A DNA stretch of 46,696 nt from Betaproteobacteria bacterium (lineage in GTDB: Bacteria; Pseudomonadota; Gammaproteobacteria; Burkholderiales; Rhodocyclaceae): positions 1 through 46,696 of the forward strand of contig JAPTVL010000112.1 in NCBI GenBank assembly GCA_028065725.1, read 5' to 3'. Position 1 is the first letter of the stretch. Each line of letters opens with the position of its first letter. The translations under genes and the position numbers were made by a program. The notes under the pieces were generated by a model that was given only the letters and a program-made list of their open reading frames with translations, did not search any database and was not told where the DNA came from. Shown here in pieces: positions 24,370-34,186 of the stretch.

Positions 24370-27300
24370 ATGTTCAACCGCCTGATTGCCTGGTCGCTCC
24401 ACAACCGTCTGATCGTGCTCGTGCTCACGCTGGTCCTGTTCGTCGCAGGCGGATACTCGTTACAGCGGATGTCGGTAGACGTCTTCCCCGAGTTCGCCCC
24501 ACCCCAAGTAGTGATCCAGACCGAGGCGCCAGGCATGGCGCCGAGGGACGTGGAAGCCTTGCTGACCTATCCGTTGGAGAGCGCGATCAACGGTACGCCG
24601 GGGGTCGCCGACGTGCGGTCCAATACTTCCGTGGGCCTATCGACGATCACCGTCGTCTTCAACGCCAACACCGATGTCTATCTGGACCGTCAACTGATCA
24701 ACGAGCGCATCCAGAACGTGCTCGGCCGACTTCCTGCGGGAACCCAGCCGCCGGTGATGCTACCCGTCACATCGGCGGTGGGCTGGCTGATCAAATATGC
24801 GCTGACCAGCGATACCTTGTCCCCGGAGAAACTGCGCACCTTGTCCGACTGGGAAATCCGCCCGCGCATTCTGGCGCTGGGCGGCATCGCCTCGGTGGTC
24901 TCCATCGGCGGCGAGGTCAAGCAATATCAGGTGCGCCTGGACCCAAGCCGAATGCTCGCCTATCAGATCAGCGCAGAAGATGTGCGCAAGGCCTTGCAGA
25001 AATCCAACACCAACGTGCCCGGTGCCTTTTTGCAGCAGCCCGGGCAGGAACTGATCGTCGCCGGCGTCGGGCGCATCAGCTCCCTGGATGACCTTAAAAA
25101 TACCGTCATCACCGTACGCAATGGCACGCCGATCACCATCGGCAACATCGCCGATGTCGCCTTCGGCGGCGAAATCAAGCGTGGCGACGGCGCCTTCGCG
25201 ATGAAGCCTGCGGTGATCGGAACCATCTCCAAGGCCTATGGCGCAGACACCCTGACCACAACACACAAGGTTGAAACGACGCTTGCCGAGATAAAGAAAC
25301 AATTGCCGGCGGGCGTCCAGATGGACACCCACGTCTTCCGCCAGGCGAACTTCATCGAGGCGGCAATCCACAATCTGAACGTCTCCCTGCTGGAAGGCGC
25401 ATTGATCGTGATCGCCGTGCTGTTCGTGTTCCTGATGAACTGGCGCGCCTCCTTCATCACCTTTCTGTCGATGCCGGCCTCCTTCGTCGGCGGCATCCTG
25501 GTGATGCACGCCTTCGGCATCGGCATCAACTCCATGACCCTGGGGGGGCTGGCGATCGCCATCGGCGAAGTGGTGGACAACGGCATCATCACCGTGGAGA
25601 ACGTGGTGCGGCGCTTGCGGCTGAACCGCAATGCGCTGCGTTCGTCGCCGCCGATCGAGGTGGTGTTCGACGCAGTACAGGAAATCCTCAACTCGGTGGT
25701 CTATGCGACGCTGATCGTGATCATGATCTTTCTGCCGATCTTTTTCCTGCAGGAACTGGCCGGGCGCATCTTCAGTCCCTTGGGCGTGGCTTATATCGCT
25801 TCGGTGACGGCCTCCCTGGTGGTGGCGGTGACCATGGTCCCGGCCCTCTGTTATCTGCTGCTGGTGCGCAACAGGGCAAATGAGGACGCGGTGTTGCATC
25901 CCATGAAAAGCCGCGAGTTGCTCGCCGACACCACGTTGGCGGAGGGTGCCCCCGAACAGGAGACCGGCTTCGTGCTCTGGCTGAAGCGTCATTTTCTGCG
26001 CCTGCTGAACCTGGCGTTGCGCAAGTTCTGGTGGGTGGTCGGGCTGTCGCTGGCCGCGCTGGTGTCGTCGCTGGCACTGCTGCCGTATTTCGGCCTGTCT
26101 TTCCTGCCCGAGTTTCGCGAAGGCAATTACATCATTGCCATGACCACCCTGCCGGGCACTTCGCTGCAGGAATCGATGCGCCTGGGCGCCTTGGTGCGTC
26201 AGGATCTGCTCAAGTATCCCCAGGTGGTGTCGATCGATCAGCGCGCGGGTCGCGCCGAACTGGACGAGGATGCGCAGCCGCCCGATTTCAGCGAATTCGA
26301 CGTTCGGCTCGATTATTCCAAAAATCCGGCCATGAGCGCGGACACTTTGCTGGCGAAAATTCGTCAGGATCTGGCCGGGATACCGGGTACCGTATTCAAC
26401 GTCGGACAGTTCATCGCGCATCGGATGGACGAGGTTCAATCAGGCGTGCGCGCCCAGGTCGCCATCAAGATTTTCGGCAGCAATCTGGCTACGCTGTATC
26501 AACTCGGACAGAATGTCCAGCAGGTGTTGCATGGCATACCCGGCGCGGTCGATATCAATCTGGAGCAGCAGATCCGCGTACCGCAGGTGACCATCAAGAT
26601 CGACCGCAGCAAGGCTGCCCGCTACGGCATCGCGGTCGGGGACATCGCCCAGGACATCGAGTTGTCCCTGAACGGGGAGGTCTTGTCCAGCGTGCAGGAA
26701 GGCAGCCGCACCTTCGACCTGACCGTTCGGCTGGCGCCTGCGGCACGCGACAGCGTCGCTGCGATCCGCGACCTCCTGGTGGATGCGCCCGGCCTCAATC
26801 CCGATGGCCGGGCCAAGATACCGCTGCGGGAAGTGGCCGATGTGACCGTCCAGGACGAGCCCTATTCGATCAACCGCGAAAGCGTGCAGCGCCTGATCGT
26901 CGTCTCCTTCAACGTGCAGGGGCGGGATTTGGCGAGCGTCATCCGGGACACTCAGTCCAAGATCGGTTCCCAGGTAAAACTGCCGTCGGGCTACCACGTC
27001 GAATACGGCGGCCAGTTCGAAAGCCAGCGCCAGGCCAACCAGACGCTGTTGCGCTTCGGCGCCCTGGCCCTGCTCGGCGCGGTGATCCTGCTCTACAAGG
27101 TCTTCGGCAGCTTCCGCGAGGCCCTGCTGGTGCTGTTCAACCTGCCACTGGCCATGATCGGCGGCATCGTCGCGCTCTATCTCGCGGGGGCGAACCTGAG
27201 TGTGGCCGCGGTGATCGGCTTCATCACGCTATTTGGCATCGCCACCCGCAACGGGATCATCCTGGTCACCCATTACAACCAGTTGCGCAAGGAAGGGAAA

Positions 27301-27558
27301 CCGTTGCAGGAAGTCGTGGTGCAAGGCACCCTCGATCGCCTGGTGCCCGTCTTGATGACCGCGGCCACCGCGGCATTGGGACTGATCCCGCTGCTCTGGG
27401 GTTCGCCCGTCGGCAAGGAGCTGGAGCAACCGCTGGCCCAGGTGGTGTTGGGCGGTCTGGTGAGCTCGACCTTCCTCAACATGATCGTCGTACCCACGGT
27501 ATACAACCGCATCGAACACTGGCGCGAACAGCGCCAAAGCAAGCTCAACGCAAATTAA
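24370..27558 (+). CDS. Heavy-metal efflux RND pump (CusA/CzcA-like)
   Basis: A 1062-residue HME-type RND transporter with 12 helices and two large periplasmic loops. The transmembrane 4 signature GLAIAIGEVVDNGIITVEN (about 390-412) keeps the Asp and Glu seven residues apart that form the proton relay in CzcA/CusA; the first relay Asp of CzcA is not present, and a Glu lies three residues before the conserved Asp. N-terminal VDVFPEFAPPQV and the ESAINGTPGV stretch are also typical. With the adaptor and TolC genes it forms a complete metal-efflux pump. The metal cannot be decided from sequence; copper or silver is suggested by the downstream genes. Confidence 0.9.
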   Translation: MFNRLIAWSLHNRLIVLVLTLVLFVAGGYSLQRMSVDVFPEFAPPQVVIQTEAPGMAPRDVEALLTYPLESAINGTPGVADVRSNTSVGLSTITVVFNANTDVYLDRQLINERIQNVLGRLPAGTQPPVMLPVTSAVGWLIKYALTSDTLSPEKLRTLSDWEIRPRILALGGIASVVSIGGEVKQYQVRLDPSRMLAYQISAEDVRKALQKSNTNVPGAFLQQPGQELIVAGVGRISSLDDLKNTVITVRNGTPITIGNIADVAFGGEIKRGDGAFAMKPAVIGTISKAYGADTLTTTHKVETTLAEIKKQLPAGVQMDTHVFRQANFIEAAIHNLNVSLLEGALIVIAVLFVFLMNWRASFITFLSMPASFVGGILVMHAFGIGINSMTLGGLAIAIGEVVDNGIITVENVVRRLRLNRNALRSSPPIEVVFDAVQEILNSVVYATLIVIMIFLPIFFLQELAGRIFSPLGVAYIASVTASLVVAVTMVPALCYLLLVRNRANEDAVLHPMKSRELLADTTLAEGAPEQETGFVLWLKRHFLRLLNLALRKFWWVVGLSLAALVSSLALLPYFGLSFLPEFREGNYIIAMTTLPGTSLQESMRLGALVRQDLLKYPQVVSIDQRAGRAELDEDAQPPDFSEFDVRLDYSKNPAMSADTLLAKIRQDLAGIPGTVFNVGQFIAHRMDEVQSGVRAQVAIKIFGSNLATLYQLGQNVQQVLHGIPGAVDINLEQQIRVPQVTIKIDRSKAARYGIAVGDIAQDIELSLNGEVLSSVQEGSRTFDLTVRLAPAARDSVAAIRDLLVDAPGLNPDGRAKIPLREVADVTVQDEPYSINRESVQRLIVVSFNVQGRDLASVIRDTQSKIGSQVKLPSGYHVEYGGQFESQRQANQTLLRFGALALLGAVILLYKVFGSFREALLVLFNLPLAMIGGIVALYLAGANLSVAAVIGFITLFGIATRNGIILVTHYNQLRKEGKPLQEVVVQGTLDRLVPVLMTAATAALGLIPLLWGSPVGKELEQPLAQVVLGGLVSSTFLNMIVVPTVYNRIEHWREQRQSKLNAN

Positions 27559-27583
27559 CCCGCCATACAGGAGGACTCACGGT

Positions 27584-28018
27584 ATGAATGCACCATTGAT
27601 GAAAGTTTCAAGTTTCAGGGCAGTTGCTCTGGGAACGATACTGGCAAGTAGCCTGATATTCAATGCGGCTGCGTACGCGGCGGAAGAAGTCGTCACCCAG
27701 GTGCAAATTCCAGCGACCAGTGCAGACATTTGGCGATCGATCGATAAGGAAACCGCAATTTTGGACACGCTGATACGGACCGGCAAGTTCGGGGAACTGC
27801 ACCATCACGCCTTCGCCATCCGCGATTTGGTCAAGGCCTTGCCCAGCCGTTCCGGCACCCTGCCGGCGGAAAAAATGGCGCAAATCAAAACCTCCAGCAA
27901 GTACGTCGCCACTCTGGCGGAACGGCTGGATGCCGCAGGCGATGCGAATGATAAGGCTGCGTCAGAATCTAACTTACGGAAATTGAAAGGGCTTTTGAAC
28001 GTGATTCGGGCTAATTAG
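27584..28018 (+). CDS. Exported helical protein of the metal-efflux operon, function unknown
   Basis: The 144-residue protein has an AGGAGG ribosome-binding site, a signal peptide (about 1-32, ending AYA) and a mature, mainly helical, charged domain with a GELHHHAFAIRDLV segment (His at about 72-74) that could bind metal. It sits 25 bp after the pump gene and 39 bp before the cupredoxin gene, in the same direction. I do not recognise a named family. A periplasmic metal-binding or pump-accessory role is a reasonable inference, especially since the adaptor lacks its hairpin. Confidence 0.7.
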   Translation: MNAPLMKVSSFRAVALGTILASSLIFNAAAYAAEEVVTQVQIPATSADIWRSIDKETAILDTLIRTGKFGELHHHAFAIRDLVKALPSRSGTLPAEKMAQIKTSSKYVATLAERLDAAGDANDKAASESNLRKLKGLLNVIRAN

Positions 28019-28057
28019 TTTTTGGCAAGTTTTTTAATCCAACAAGGAAAGGTCAAT

Positions 28058-28501
28058 ATGAACAAGCTACTTTCGATTCTGTTTTTTGCGCTGTTGCCCG
28101 GCCTGGCGCTGGCTCATGGTGAGCACGATGGCGCCATGGGGCATGCGGGTGATCCAGCCAAGGTCAGCACTACCATTGAGGTCGTGATGAGCGACGACAT
28201 GCGATTTGCGCCGGACGAGATCAAGGTCAAAGCGGGCGATACGATCCGATTCAACGTCAAGAACGCCGGCCAAATACCGCACGAAATGGTGATCGGTTCC
28301 ATGAGCGAGCTCAAGGAGCACGCCGAGGAGATGCGCATGATGCCCGGCTTGCAGCACGCCGAGCCGAACATGATCGGGCTGAATCCCGGCCAGCAAGGGA
28401 GTATCGTCTGGAAGTTCGACAAGCTAGGGACTGTTGACTTCGCCTGCCTGGTGCCCGGACATATGGAAGCCGGCATGAAGGGGAAAATCGAAGTCGACTG
28501 A
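28058..28501 (+). CDS. Periplasmic cupredoxin-like copper protein
   Basis: Start at 28058 after an AAGGAAAGG ribosome-binding site. The 147-residue product has a signal peptide (1-19, ending ALA), a His/Met-rich N-terminus (HGEHDGAMGH) and a cupredoxin domain with likely type 1 copper ligands H75, C130, H135 and M140 (PHEMV and CLVPGHMEAGM). Such proteins bind or oxidise copper in the periplasm. The location between the HME-RND operon and the CcdA/copper ATPase genes supports a copper or silver resistance role. Confidence 0.88.
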   Translation: MNKLLSILFFALLPGLALAHGEHDGAMGHAGDPAKVSTTIEVVMSDDMRFAPDEIKVKAGDTIRFNVKNAGQIPHEMVIGSMSELKEHAEEMRMMPGLQHAEPNMIGLNPGQQGSIVWKFDKLGTVDFACLVPGHMEAGMKGKIEVD

Positions 28502-28502
28502 T

Positions 28503-28537
28503 CCATCTGTCGATGGGGTGATGAGCCTTATAGGCTC
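28503..28537 (+). terminator. Weak hairpin pair after the cupredoxin gene
   Basis: Two short inverted repeats follow the stop: CCATC/GATGG (28503-28516) and GAGCC/GGCTC with a TTATA loop (28523-28537), the second followed by only two Ts. They could slow or end transcription of the efflux-cupredoxin operon, but the stems are only five base pairs each. Confidence 0.3.
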
Positions 28538-28750
28538 TTCAGGGCAGCGCGCAGCGAAGCCGTGGCGGCAAGCTTGGGGTAAGCGGCATGCCGCTCACGT
28601 CGATCCGCACCAACCGTAGCGGCGCTTCGGAAGCGATCGTCGGCGCTAGTGGCCCAGACGCCCTGGCATCGGCGATCGACCGGGTATTGGGAGGGCAGAA
28701 GAGATGATGCAAACGACTCTGGCCGGGAGCAGTTCCGGGGGCCGACCCGC

Positions 28751-29494
28751 ATGATTGCGCCTTCGACCCTGGGGCTGGCCGCGGTCTTCGCCGCCGGCGT
28801 GGTGTCCTTTCTCTCGCCCTGCGTGCTGCCCGTGGTGCCCGGCTATATTTCCTATATCGCGGGTCACTCCTTTCACGGCCGCGAGGGCGATCCCGGGCTG
28901 CGCGAGCGGCTGCAGGCGATGTGGCTGAGCCTGTTCTTCGTGCTCGGCTTCTCGACCGTGTTCGTCGCCTTCGGCGCCAGCGCCACGGTGCTCGGCAGCC
29001 TGCTGCTCAGTCATCGCAGCGAACTGAATCTGCTGGGCGGCATCGTCGTCATCGGCTTCGGTCTGTTCATGCTCGGGCTTGCCCGTCACGTGCGCTGGAT
29101 CCACCAGGACTGGCGCATCCATCCGCGGCTGCGCGGCGGCCATCCGGGCGCCGCCTACGTGCTCGGGCTGGCCTTCGGCTTCGGCTGGACGCCCTGCATC
29201 GGTCCCGTACTCGGCACCATCCTGACCATGAGCGCGATGGCGTCCACCGTCGCCGGCGGCGTCAAGCTGCTGGCCGTCTATGCCGCGGGCCTGGGCATCC
29301 CCTTCCTGGCGGCGGCGCTGTTCATGAAGACCCTGCTGCTGCGCCTGAAATCCCTGCGTCACCTGGGCCGACCGTTCCAGATCGTCGCTGGCCTGGTGAT
29401 GGTGGCGGTCGGTATCGCCATGGCCACGGGCGAACTGACCCGGTTTTCCTACTGGTTGCTCGACGCGTTTCCCGTCCTCGGACGGATCGGCTGA
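28751..29494 (+). CDS. CcdA/DsbD-like thiol-disulfide transporter
   Basis: A 247-residue membrane protein with six helices and the two CcdA cysteine motifs FLSPCVLPVVPGY (Cys near 24) and GWTPCIGPVLG (Cys near 144). These carry electrons across the inner membrane to periplasmic thioredoxin-like proteins. I chose the ATG at 28751; an upstream frame to 28649 shows no conserved sequence. It probably keeps periplasmic cysteines of copper-handling proteins reduced. It lies between the cupredoxin and copper ATPase genes, a common copper-resistance neighbourhood. Confidence 0.85.
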   Translation: MIAPSTLGLAAVFAAGVVSFLSPCVLPVVPGYISYIAGHSFHGREGDPGLRERLQAMWLSLFFVLGFSTVFVAFGASATVLGSLLLSHRSELNLLGGIVVIGFGLFMLGLARHVRWIHQDWRIHPRLRGGHPGAAYVLGLAFGFGWTPCIGPVLGTILTMSAMASTVAGGVKLLAVYAAGLGIPFLAAALFMKTLLLRLKSLRHLGRPFQIVAGLVMVAVGIAMATGELTRFSYWLLDAFPVLGRIG

Positions 29495-29557
29495 ACGAGC
29501 CGATTGAACTCCACCTGGACAGAGAACTTTGAGATTGAACTCGCATTCGAGGACATC

Positions 29558-29865
29558 ATGACCCAGCAAAATCCTTTCACCCGGCGGTTCGTCGCCAACT
29601 CGGATGGACGGGTGGTGTTGCGGGGCCGGCGCCCCGTCTGCCGGCAAGCCTGATCAGCGTAAACAGCGATGGCAACCTCTACCGCTTTGATCAGCTACCT
29701 GAATTTTCTCGTCAACCTGACCCCTGGATTCGGGATCCAGATGATCTGCTGGCGATGGAAGCCTTCGTCGCCGAGGAAGTTGCACTACGAGGCCTCATGG
29801 AATTGAACTGTATGACAGGCGATGCTCTCATCGAAATCGACAGCGACAGCGACAGGAGAAGGTAA
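29558..29865 (+). pseudogene. Small hypothetical gene with apparent frameshift, coupled to the copper ATPase gene
   Basis: A frame starting MTQQNPFTRRFVANSDG at 29558 stops after 31 residues at 29653. The next frame over continues from about 29638 with protein-like sequence (LISVNSDGNLYRFDQLP, then [19 protein letters not shown]) to a TAA at 29863-29865 that overlaps the ATPase start. Joined by a one-base change in the GC-rich stretch near 29615-29650, they would give one protein of about 100 residues. Whether this is a real frameshift or a sequencing error cannot be told here. Confidence 0.5.
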
Positions 29866-32315
29866 TGATGACGGAATCCAGCGCAACTGACCCGGTGTGC
29901 GGCATGACGGTGCGGCCGCAAGCCGCCGCCGCTCAAGCTTCCTTTGATGGCGAGAGTTTCTATTTCTGTTCGGCCAGTTGCCAGGCGAAGTTCGAGCGCG
30001 ACCCGGCCGCATACGCCAACCGGGGCAAGGTCGGCTCCAGTGCATCTGGGCCGGCCCATCCCCGGCAGCAGCCGACCGCGCCTACCCGATCCGAGCCGAC
30101 CTACACTTGCCCAATGCATCCGGAAATCCGTCAACCCGGCCCGGGCAATTGCCCCAAGTGCGGCATGGCGCTGGAGCCGGAGCTGCCGGTCGCCGCGGCT
30201 GTGGACTACACCTGCCCGATGCATCCCGAGATCGTGCGCGATGCGCCGGGCAACTGCCCGAAGTGCGGCATGGCGCTGGAGCCGCGTAACGCGCCGGCCG
30301 CCGAAGAGAGCAACGCTGAGCTCGGCGACATGACACGACGCTTCTGGGTGAGCACGCTGCTGGCACTGCCGGTGTTCGTCCTGGCGATGGGCGCGGATCT
30401 GCTACCGGGTGTGGTCGGTCGACTCATTTCACCGGGACCGTTGCAGTGGATCGAGTTCGTGCTCGCCACGCCGGTGGTGCTGTGGGGTGGCTGGCCCTTC
30501 TTCGTCAGGGGCTGGCAGTCGGTGGTGAACCGCCATCTCAACATGTTCACGCTGATCGGGCTGGGCGTCGGCGTATCGTGGAGCTACAGCACCGTGGGCC
30601 TGCTCGCACCTGGGCTGTTCCCTCCGGGCGTGCGCATGGCGGACGGCACGGTGCCGGTCTATTTCGAGGCGGCGGCGGTGATCACGGCGCTGGTGCTGCT
30701 CGGACAGGTGATGGAACTGCGCGCCCGCAGCCGCACCAGTGCGGCCATCAAGATGCTGCTCGGCCTCGCACCCAAGACCGCGCGCATCGTGCGCGGGGGT
30801 GGAGCCGAGGAAGATATCCCGCTGGCGCAGGTGCAGCCGGGCAACGTGCTGCGCGTGCGGCCGGGCGAGAAGGTCCCGGTCGATGGCGTGGTCACCGACG
30901 GGGCGAGTTCGGTGGACGAGGCGATGGTGACGGGCGAATCGATCCCGGCAGAAAAGCATCCCGGCGATCGTGTCATCGGCGCTACGGTCAATGGCACCGG
31001 CAGTCTGCTGATGCGCGCCGAACGGGTCGGTGCCGATACCCTGCTGGCGCAGATCGTGCACATGGTCTCCGAGGCGCAACGCAGCCGGGCGCCGATTCAG
31101 CGCTTGGCCGACACCGTCGCCGGCTGGTTCGTCCCTGCGGTGATCCTGGCAGCGGTCGCAACCCTGGTGGTCTGGGGCCTGTGGGGACCGGAGCCGCGCT
31201 TGGCGCACGCCCTGATCAATGCCGTCTCGGTGCTGATCATCGCCTGTCCCTGCGCCCTAGGGCTGGCGACGCCGATGTCGATCATGGTCGGTACCGGCCG
31301 CGGTGCCCTGGCCGGCGTCCTGATCAAGAACGCGGAGGCGCTGGAAATTCTGGAGAAGGTGGATACCCTGGTGACCGACAAGACCGGTACCCTGACCGTC
31401 GGCAAGCCGCAACTCACGGCGGTGGTGGCGGCAAACGGCTTCGCCGAGGAAGAGATCCTGAAGCTCGGCGCCAGTCTCGAACGCGCCAGCGAACATCCGC
31501 TGGCGGCGGCCATCATCGCCGGCGCCCAGGCAAAGGGGCTCACCCTGCTGCCGGTTGCCGGGTTCGAATCGCACACCGGCAAGGGTGTCACCGGACGCAT
31601 CGACGGACGGCAGGTGGCGATCGGCAACAGCAAGCTGCTGGAATCGCAGCAATTGCAGGCCGGCGACCTTGATGCGCAAGCCGAGGCGATGCGCAACGAA
31701 GGACAGACGGTGATGTTCGTCGCGATCGATGGCCGGGCGGCGGGACTGATCGGCGTGGCCGATCCGATCAAGGAGACGACGGCGGAAGCGATCCGCCAGT
31801 TGCACGCGGAAGGCCTGCAGATAGTCATGCTCACCGGCGACAGCCAGGCCACGGCCGAAGCGGTGGCGAAGAAGCTGGGCATCGACCGGGTCATCGCCGG
31901 GGTGCTGCCGGAGCAGAAAGTGGAACTCATCAAGAAGCTGCAAGCCGAGGGCCGCATCGTGGCGATGGCGGGCGACGGCATCAACGATGCGCCGGCGCTG
32001 GCTCAGGCCCAGGTCGGCATCGCCATGGGCACGGGCACTGATGTGGCGATGGAGAGCGCTGGCGTAACGCTGATCAAGGGCGATCTGCGCGGTATCGTGC
32101 GCGCCCGGCGTTTGAGCCGCGGGACGCTGCGCAATATCCGTCAGAACCTGTTCTTCGCCTTCATCTACAACGTGCTGGGCGTGCCACTGGCGGCGGGCGT
32201 GCTCTACCCGTTCTTCGGGCTGCTGCTGTCGCCGATCATTGCGGCGGCGGCCATGAGTTTCAGTTCGGTTTCGGTGGTGAGCAATGCGCTGCGCCTCAAC
32301 CGCATCGAACTGTGA
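29865..32315 (+). CDS. Copper-type P1B-ATPase with YHS domain and two CPMHP/CPKCGM repeats
   Basis: The 816-residue pump has an unusual N-terminus: a YHS-like domain (about 8-50, DPVCGM and FCSASC), then two near-identical heavy-metal-binding repeats (about 80-106 and 115-141), each with YTCPMHPEI and [12 protein letters not shown]. The P1B core has the metal-transporting CPC at 461-463 ([11 protein letters not shown]), phosphorylated D505 (DKTGTLT), an SEHPLAAA motif and [10 protein letters not shown]. It should export Cu(I) or Ag(I) to the periplasm. No classical HMA (CxxC) domain is present; the YHS and repeats replace it. A good ribosome-binding site, GGAGAAGG, precedes the start. Confidence 0.92.
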   Translation: MMTESSATDPVCGMTVRPQAAAAQASFDGESFYFCSASCQAKFERDPAAYANRGKVGSSASGPAHPRQQPTAPTRSEPTYTCPMHPEIRQPGPGNCPKCGMALEPELPVAAAVDYTCPMHPEIVRDAPGNCPKCGMALEPRNAPAAEESNAELGDMTRRFWVSTLLALPVFVLAMGADLLPGVVGRLISPGPLQWIEFVLATPVVLWGGWPFFVRGWQSVVNRHLNMFTLIGLGVGVSWSYSTVGLLAPGLFPPGVRMADGTVPVYFEAAAVITALVLLGQVMELRARSRTSAAIKMLLGLAPKTARIVRGGGAEEDIPLAQVQPGNVLRVRPGEKVPVDGVVTDGASSVDEAMVTGESIPAEKHPGDRVIGATVNGTGSLLMRAERVGADTLLAQIVHMVSEAQRSRAPIQRLADTVAGWFVPAVILAAVATLVVWGLWGPEPRLAHALINAVSVLIIACPCALGLATPMSIMVGTGRGALAGVLIKNAEALEILEKVDTLVTDKTGTLTVGKPQLTAVVAANGFAEEEILKLGASLERASEHPLAAAIIAGAQAKGLTLLPVAGFESHTGKGVTGRIDGRQVAIGNSKLLESQQLQAGDLDAQAEAMRNEGQTVMFVAIDGRAAGLIGVADPIKETTAEAIRQLHAEGLQIVMLTGDSQATAEAVAKKLGIDRVIAGVLPEQKVELIKKLQAEGRIVAMAGDGINDAPALAQAQVGIAMGTGTDVAMESAGVTLIKGDLRGIVRARRLSRGTLRNIRQNLFFAFIYNVLGVPLAAGVLYPFFGLLLSPIIAAAAMSFSSVSVVSNALRLNRIEL

Positions 32316-32571
32316 GTGTGTGGAATAACACAAATGTCTGCTGCAGCAAGATGGACAATGAAGTAACGCACTGTGTCGATCGTCGCCACTGTCGCAATGC
32401 GCTACAAAAACGGCCGGCCTTGACATGACGCGCTTACATGCCGCTGTTCAAATGAACTTCGTCGCGGCGAATACTCGCCCGAGTGGAGGTCGGTTAAGTT
32501 CTGTCAATTATGCAAGATGAGCGAGAGGACGTGATGCGGCATAGAATTTCGTATAAACAAGGAGAACGACA

Positions 32572-32820
32572 ATGTGGGGTTATATGGGAAGTTATGGCGG
32601 CGGCTGGGGCGGGATGGGTCTGGGCATGATCGGCATGGCGCTATTCTGGATTTTACTGATCGTCGGCATCGTCGCACTGGTCAAGGGTGTCTGGGGACCG
32701 GGTGCGGCAGGTGGGCGGCTGCAGGAGAGGACGGCGCTGGACCTACTCAAGGAGCGCTACGCCCGCGGCGAAATCGAGAAGGAAGAGTTCGAGCAGAAAA
32801 AGCGCGACCTGGCCGGCTGA
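32572..32820 (+). CDS. SHOCT-domain small membrane protein
   Basis: The 82-residue protein has a Gly/Met-rich N-terminus (GSYGGGWGGMGLGMIGM), one membrane helix (about 19-40) and a C-terminal SHOCT motif (LDLLKERYARGEIEKEEFEQKKRDL). A clear AAGGAGAA ribosome-binding site precedes it. Proteins of this form are often encoded next to copper-resistance genes. About 250 bp of non-coding DNA separates it from the ATPase gene, so it may have its own promoter. Function unknown. Confidence 0.85.
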   Translation: MWGYMGSYGGGWGGMGLGMIGMALFWILLIVGIVALVKGVWGPGAAGGRLQERTALDLLKERYARGEIEKEEFEQKKRDLAG

Positions 32821-32845
32821 CCCAACTGGCCGGTATCGATGGGTG

Positions 32846-32870
32846 TGGCCTGTGCATGCTCGACAGGCCA
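32846..32870 (+). terminator. Hairpin downstream of the SHOCT gene
   Basis: A perfect 8-bp stem, TGGCCTGT and ACAGGCCA, with a 9-base loop starts 25 bp after the SHOCT stop. There is no run of Ts after it, so it may be a weak terminator or an RNA-protecting hairpin rather than a strong intrinsic terminator. Confidence 0.4.
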
Positions 32871-32920
32871 GCTAAACGTTCAAGCGCGGGTCACGAAAAC
32901 CTAAAAAGACGGCCTCTAAG

Positions 32921-34186
32921 ATGAGTCCTTTTCAGAGGAAAACCGCAATTCGAATCGCTGCCGTCAGCGTTCTTCTGGCGTCCATCGCCAGCCCTGTGGC
33001 ATGGTTCGTCGCACGCGAAAGAGTGGAGAGGAGCATCTTTTCCATGGCCATCGATGAATCGAGTCGGTTGCTCTACCACTTTTCCGCTATCAACCTGACC
33101 GGCCCGGTTGCCGGCGAGCATGCCATGATGGCTGCCAAGACCATGTCCGGCAGCCTGTTTGATATCGCCGAAGTTTATGATCGCAATGGACACAGACTCG
33201 CCGAATCGCGGACCAGGGAAGGCGATGCGATTGAGCCGCTGCTGCCGGCACACCATGGAGTACCGAACTACGCCGCGGCATTCTACGAGATGCTGAGACT
33301 TCCGGGAGGGCACGCAGTTCTGAGGGTTTTATTCCCTCTGCGCGGTTCTGCAACCGATACGCACGGTCCAATTACGGGCTACTTCGAGGGGATACGCGTC
33401 ATACCACCATGGCAACGGGAGCAAATCTTCACCAGTGCCTTGACCGTGGCACTGATGGTCTGTCTGGCGTCTTTGCTCTGTGGCGCCGCACTCTATCCGG
33501 TGGTGGTGCATCTATCCACCGATAACGAGCGCAAGGCACGCGAAGTGCTCGACTCACATATCTCGATGATGGAATCCTTGGGCCGCGCCATCGCCAAGCG
33601 TGATTCCGATACCGGCGCCCACAACTACCGGGTTGCATGGATCGCCGCGCGCATAGCCGAGTGCATGGGCCTGAAGGGGAGCGACATGCAGGCGCTCATC
33701 GCAGGCAGCTTCCTGCACGATGTCGGCAAGATCGGAGTTCCCGACGCGATCTTGCTCAAGCCGGGCAAACTGAGCGATGCGGAAATGGTCGTCATGCATA
33801 CCCACGTTGAACAAGGCGAGGAAATCGTCACCGGCATGGGTTGGCTCGATGGCGCCAATGCGGTTGTGGCGGCCCATCACGAAAAGTGGGACGGCTCAGG
33901 CTACCCCCGCAATCTTGTCGGCGAAGCGATTCCACTCTCGGCACGAATTTTCGCCGTTGCCGATGTGTTCGACGCGCTTTGTTCAAAACGTCCCTACAAG
34001 GAGGCCATGGACTTCGAGGCAGCGATGGCGATTCTGGACAAGGACACGGGGAGCCATTTCGATCCGGCGATCATGGCTGTATTTCGCACCTTGGCACGTG
34101 AGATCTTCAACCGGTTGACAAAGATCACTGAAAGCGATGCTCGTCGATTACTGGAAGATCGCGTTCGACAGCACTTTGAGCTGTGA
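32921..34186 (+). CDS. Membrane HD-GYP domain protein (probable c-di-GMP phosphodiesterase)
   Basis: The 421-residue protein has a helix at about 12-30, a periplasmic sensor region (about 31-165), a second helix (about 170-192) and a cytosolic HD-GYP domain (about 225-405). The catalytic motifs are present: HDVGKIGVPD near 268 and HHEKWDGSGYP near 319, with ADVFDAL after. Such proteins degrade cyclic di-GMP in response to an external signal. The gene stands alone between the copper island and the BlaI-controlled block, so its link to either is unclear. Confidence 0.88.
   Translation: MSPFQRKTAIRIAAVSVLLASIASPVAWFVARERVERSIFSMAIDESSRLLYHFSAINLTGPVAGEHAMMAAKTMSGSLFDIAEVYDRNGHRLAESRTREGDAIEPLLPAHHGVPNYAAAFYEMLRLPGGHAVLRVLFPLRGSATDTHGPITGYFEGIRVIPPWQREQIFTSALTVALMVCLASLLCGAALYPVVVHLSTDNERKAREVLDSHISMMESLGRAIAKRDSDTGAHNYRVAWIAARIAECMGLKGSDMQALIAGSFLHDVGKIGVPDAILLKPGKLSDAEMVVMHTHVEQGEEIVTGMGWLDGANAVVAAHHEKWDGSGYPRNLVGEAIPLSARIFAVADVFDALCSKRPYKEAMDFEAAMAILDKDTGSHFDPAIMAVFRTLAREIFNRLTKITESDARRLLEDRVRQHFEL

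Noticed and set aside
28541..28750. Possible small gene between the cupredoxin and CcdA genes
   Set aside because: The in-frame extension upstream of the CcdA start has no conserved features, and no other frame has a ribosome-binding site or protein-like sequence.
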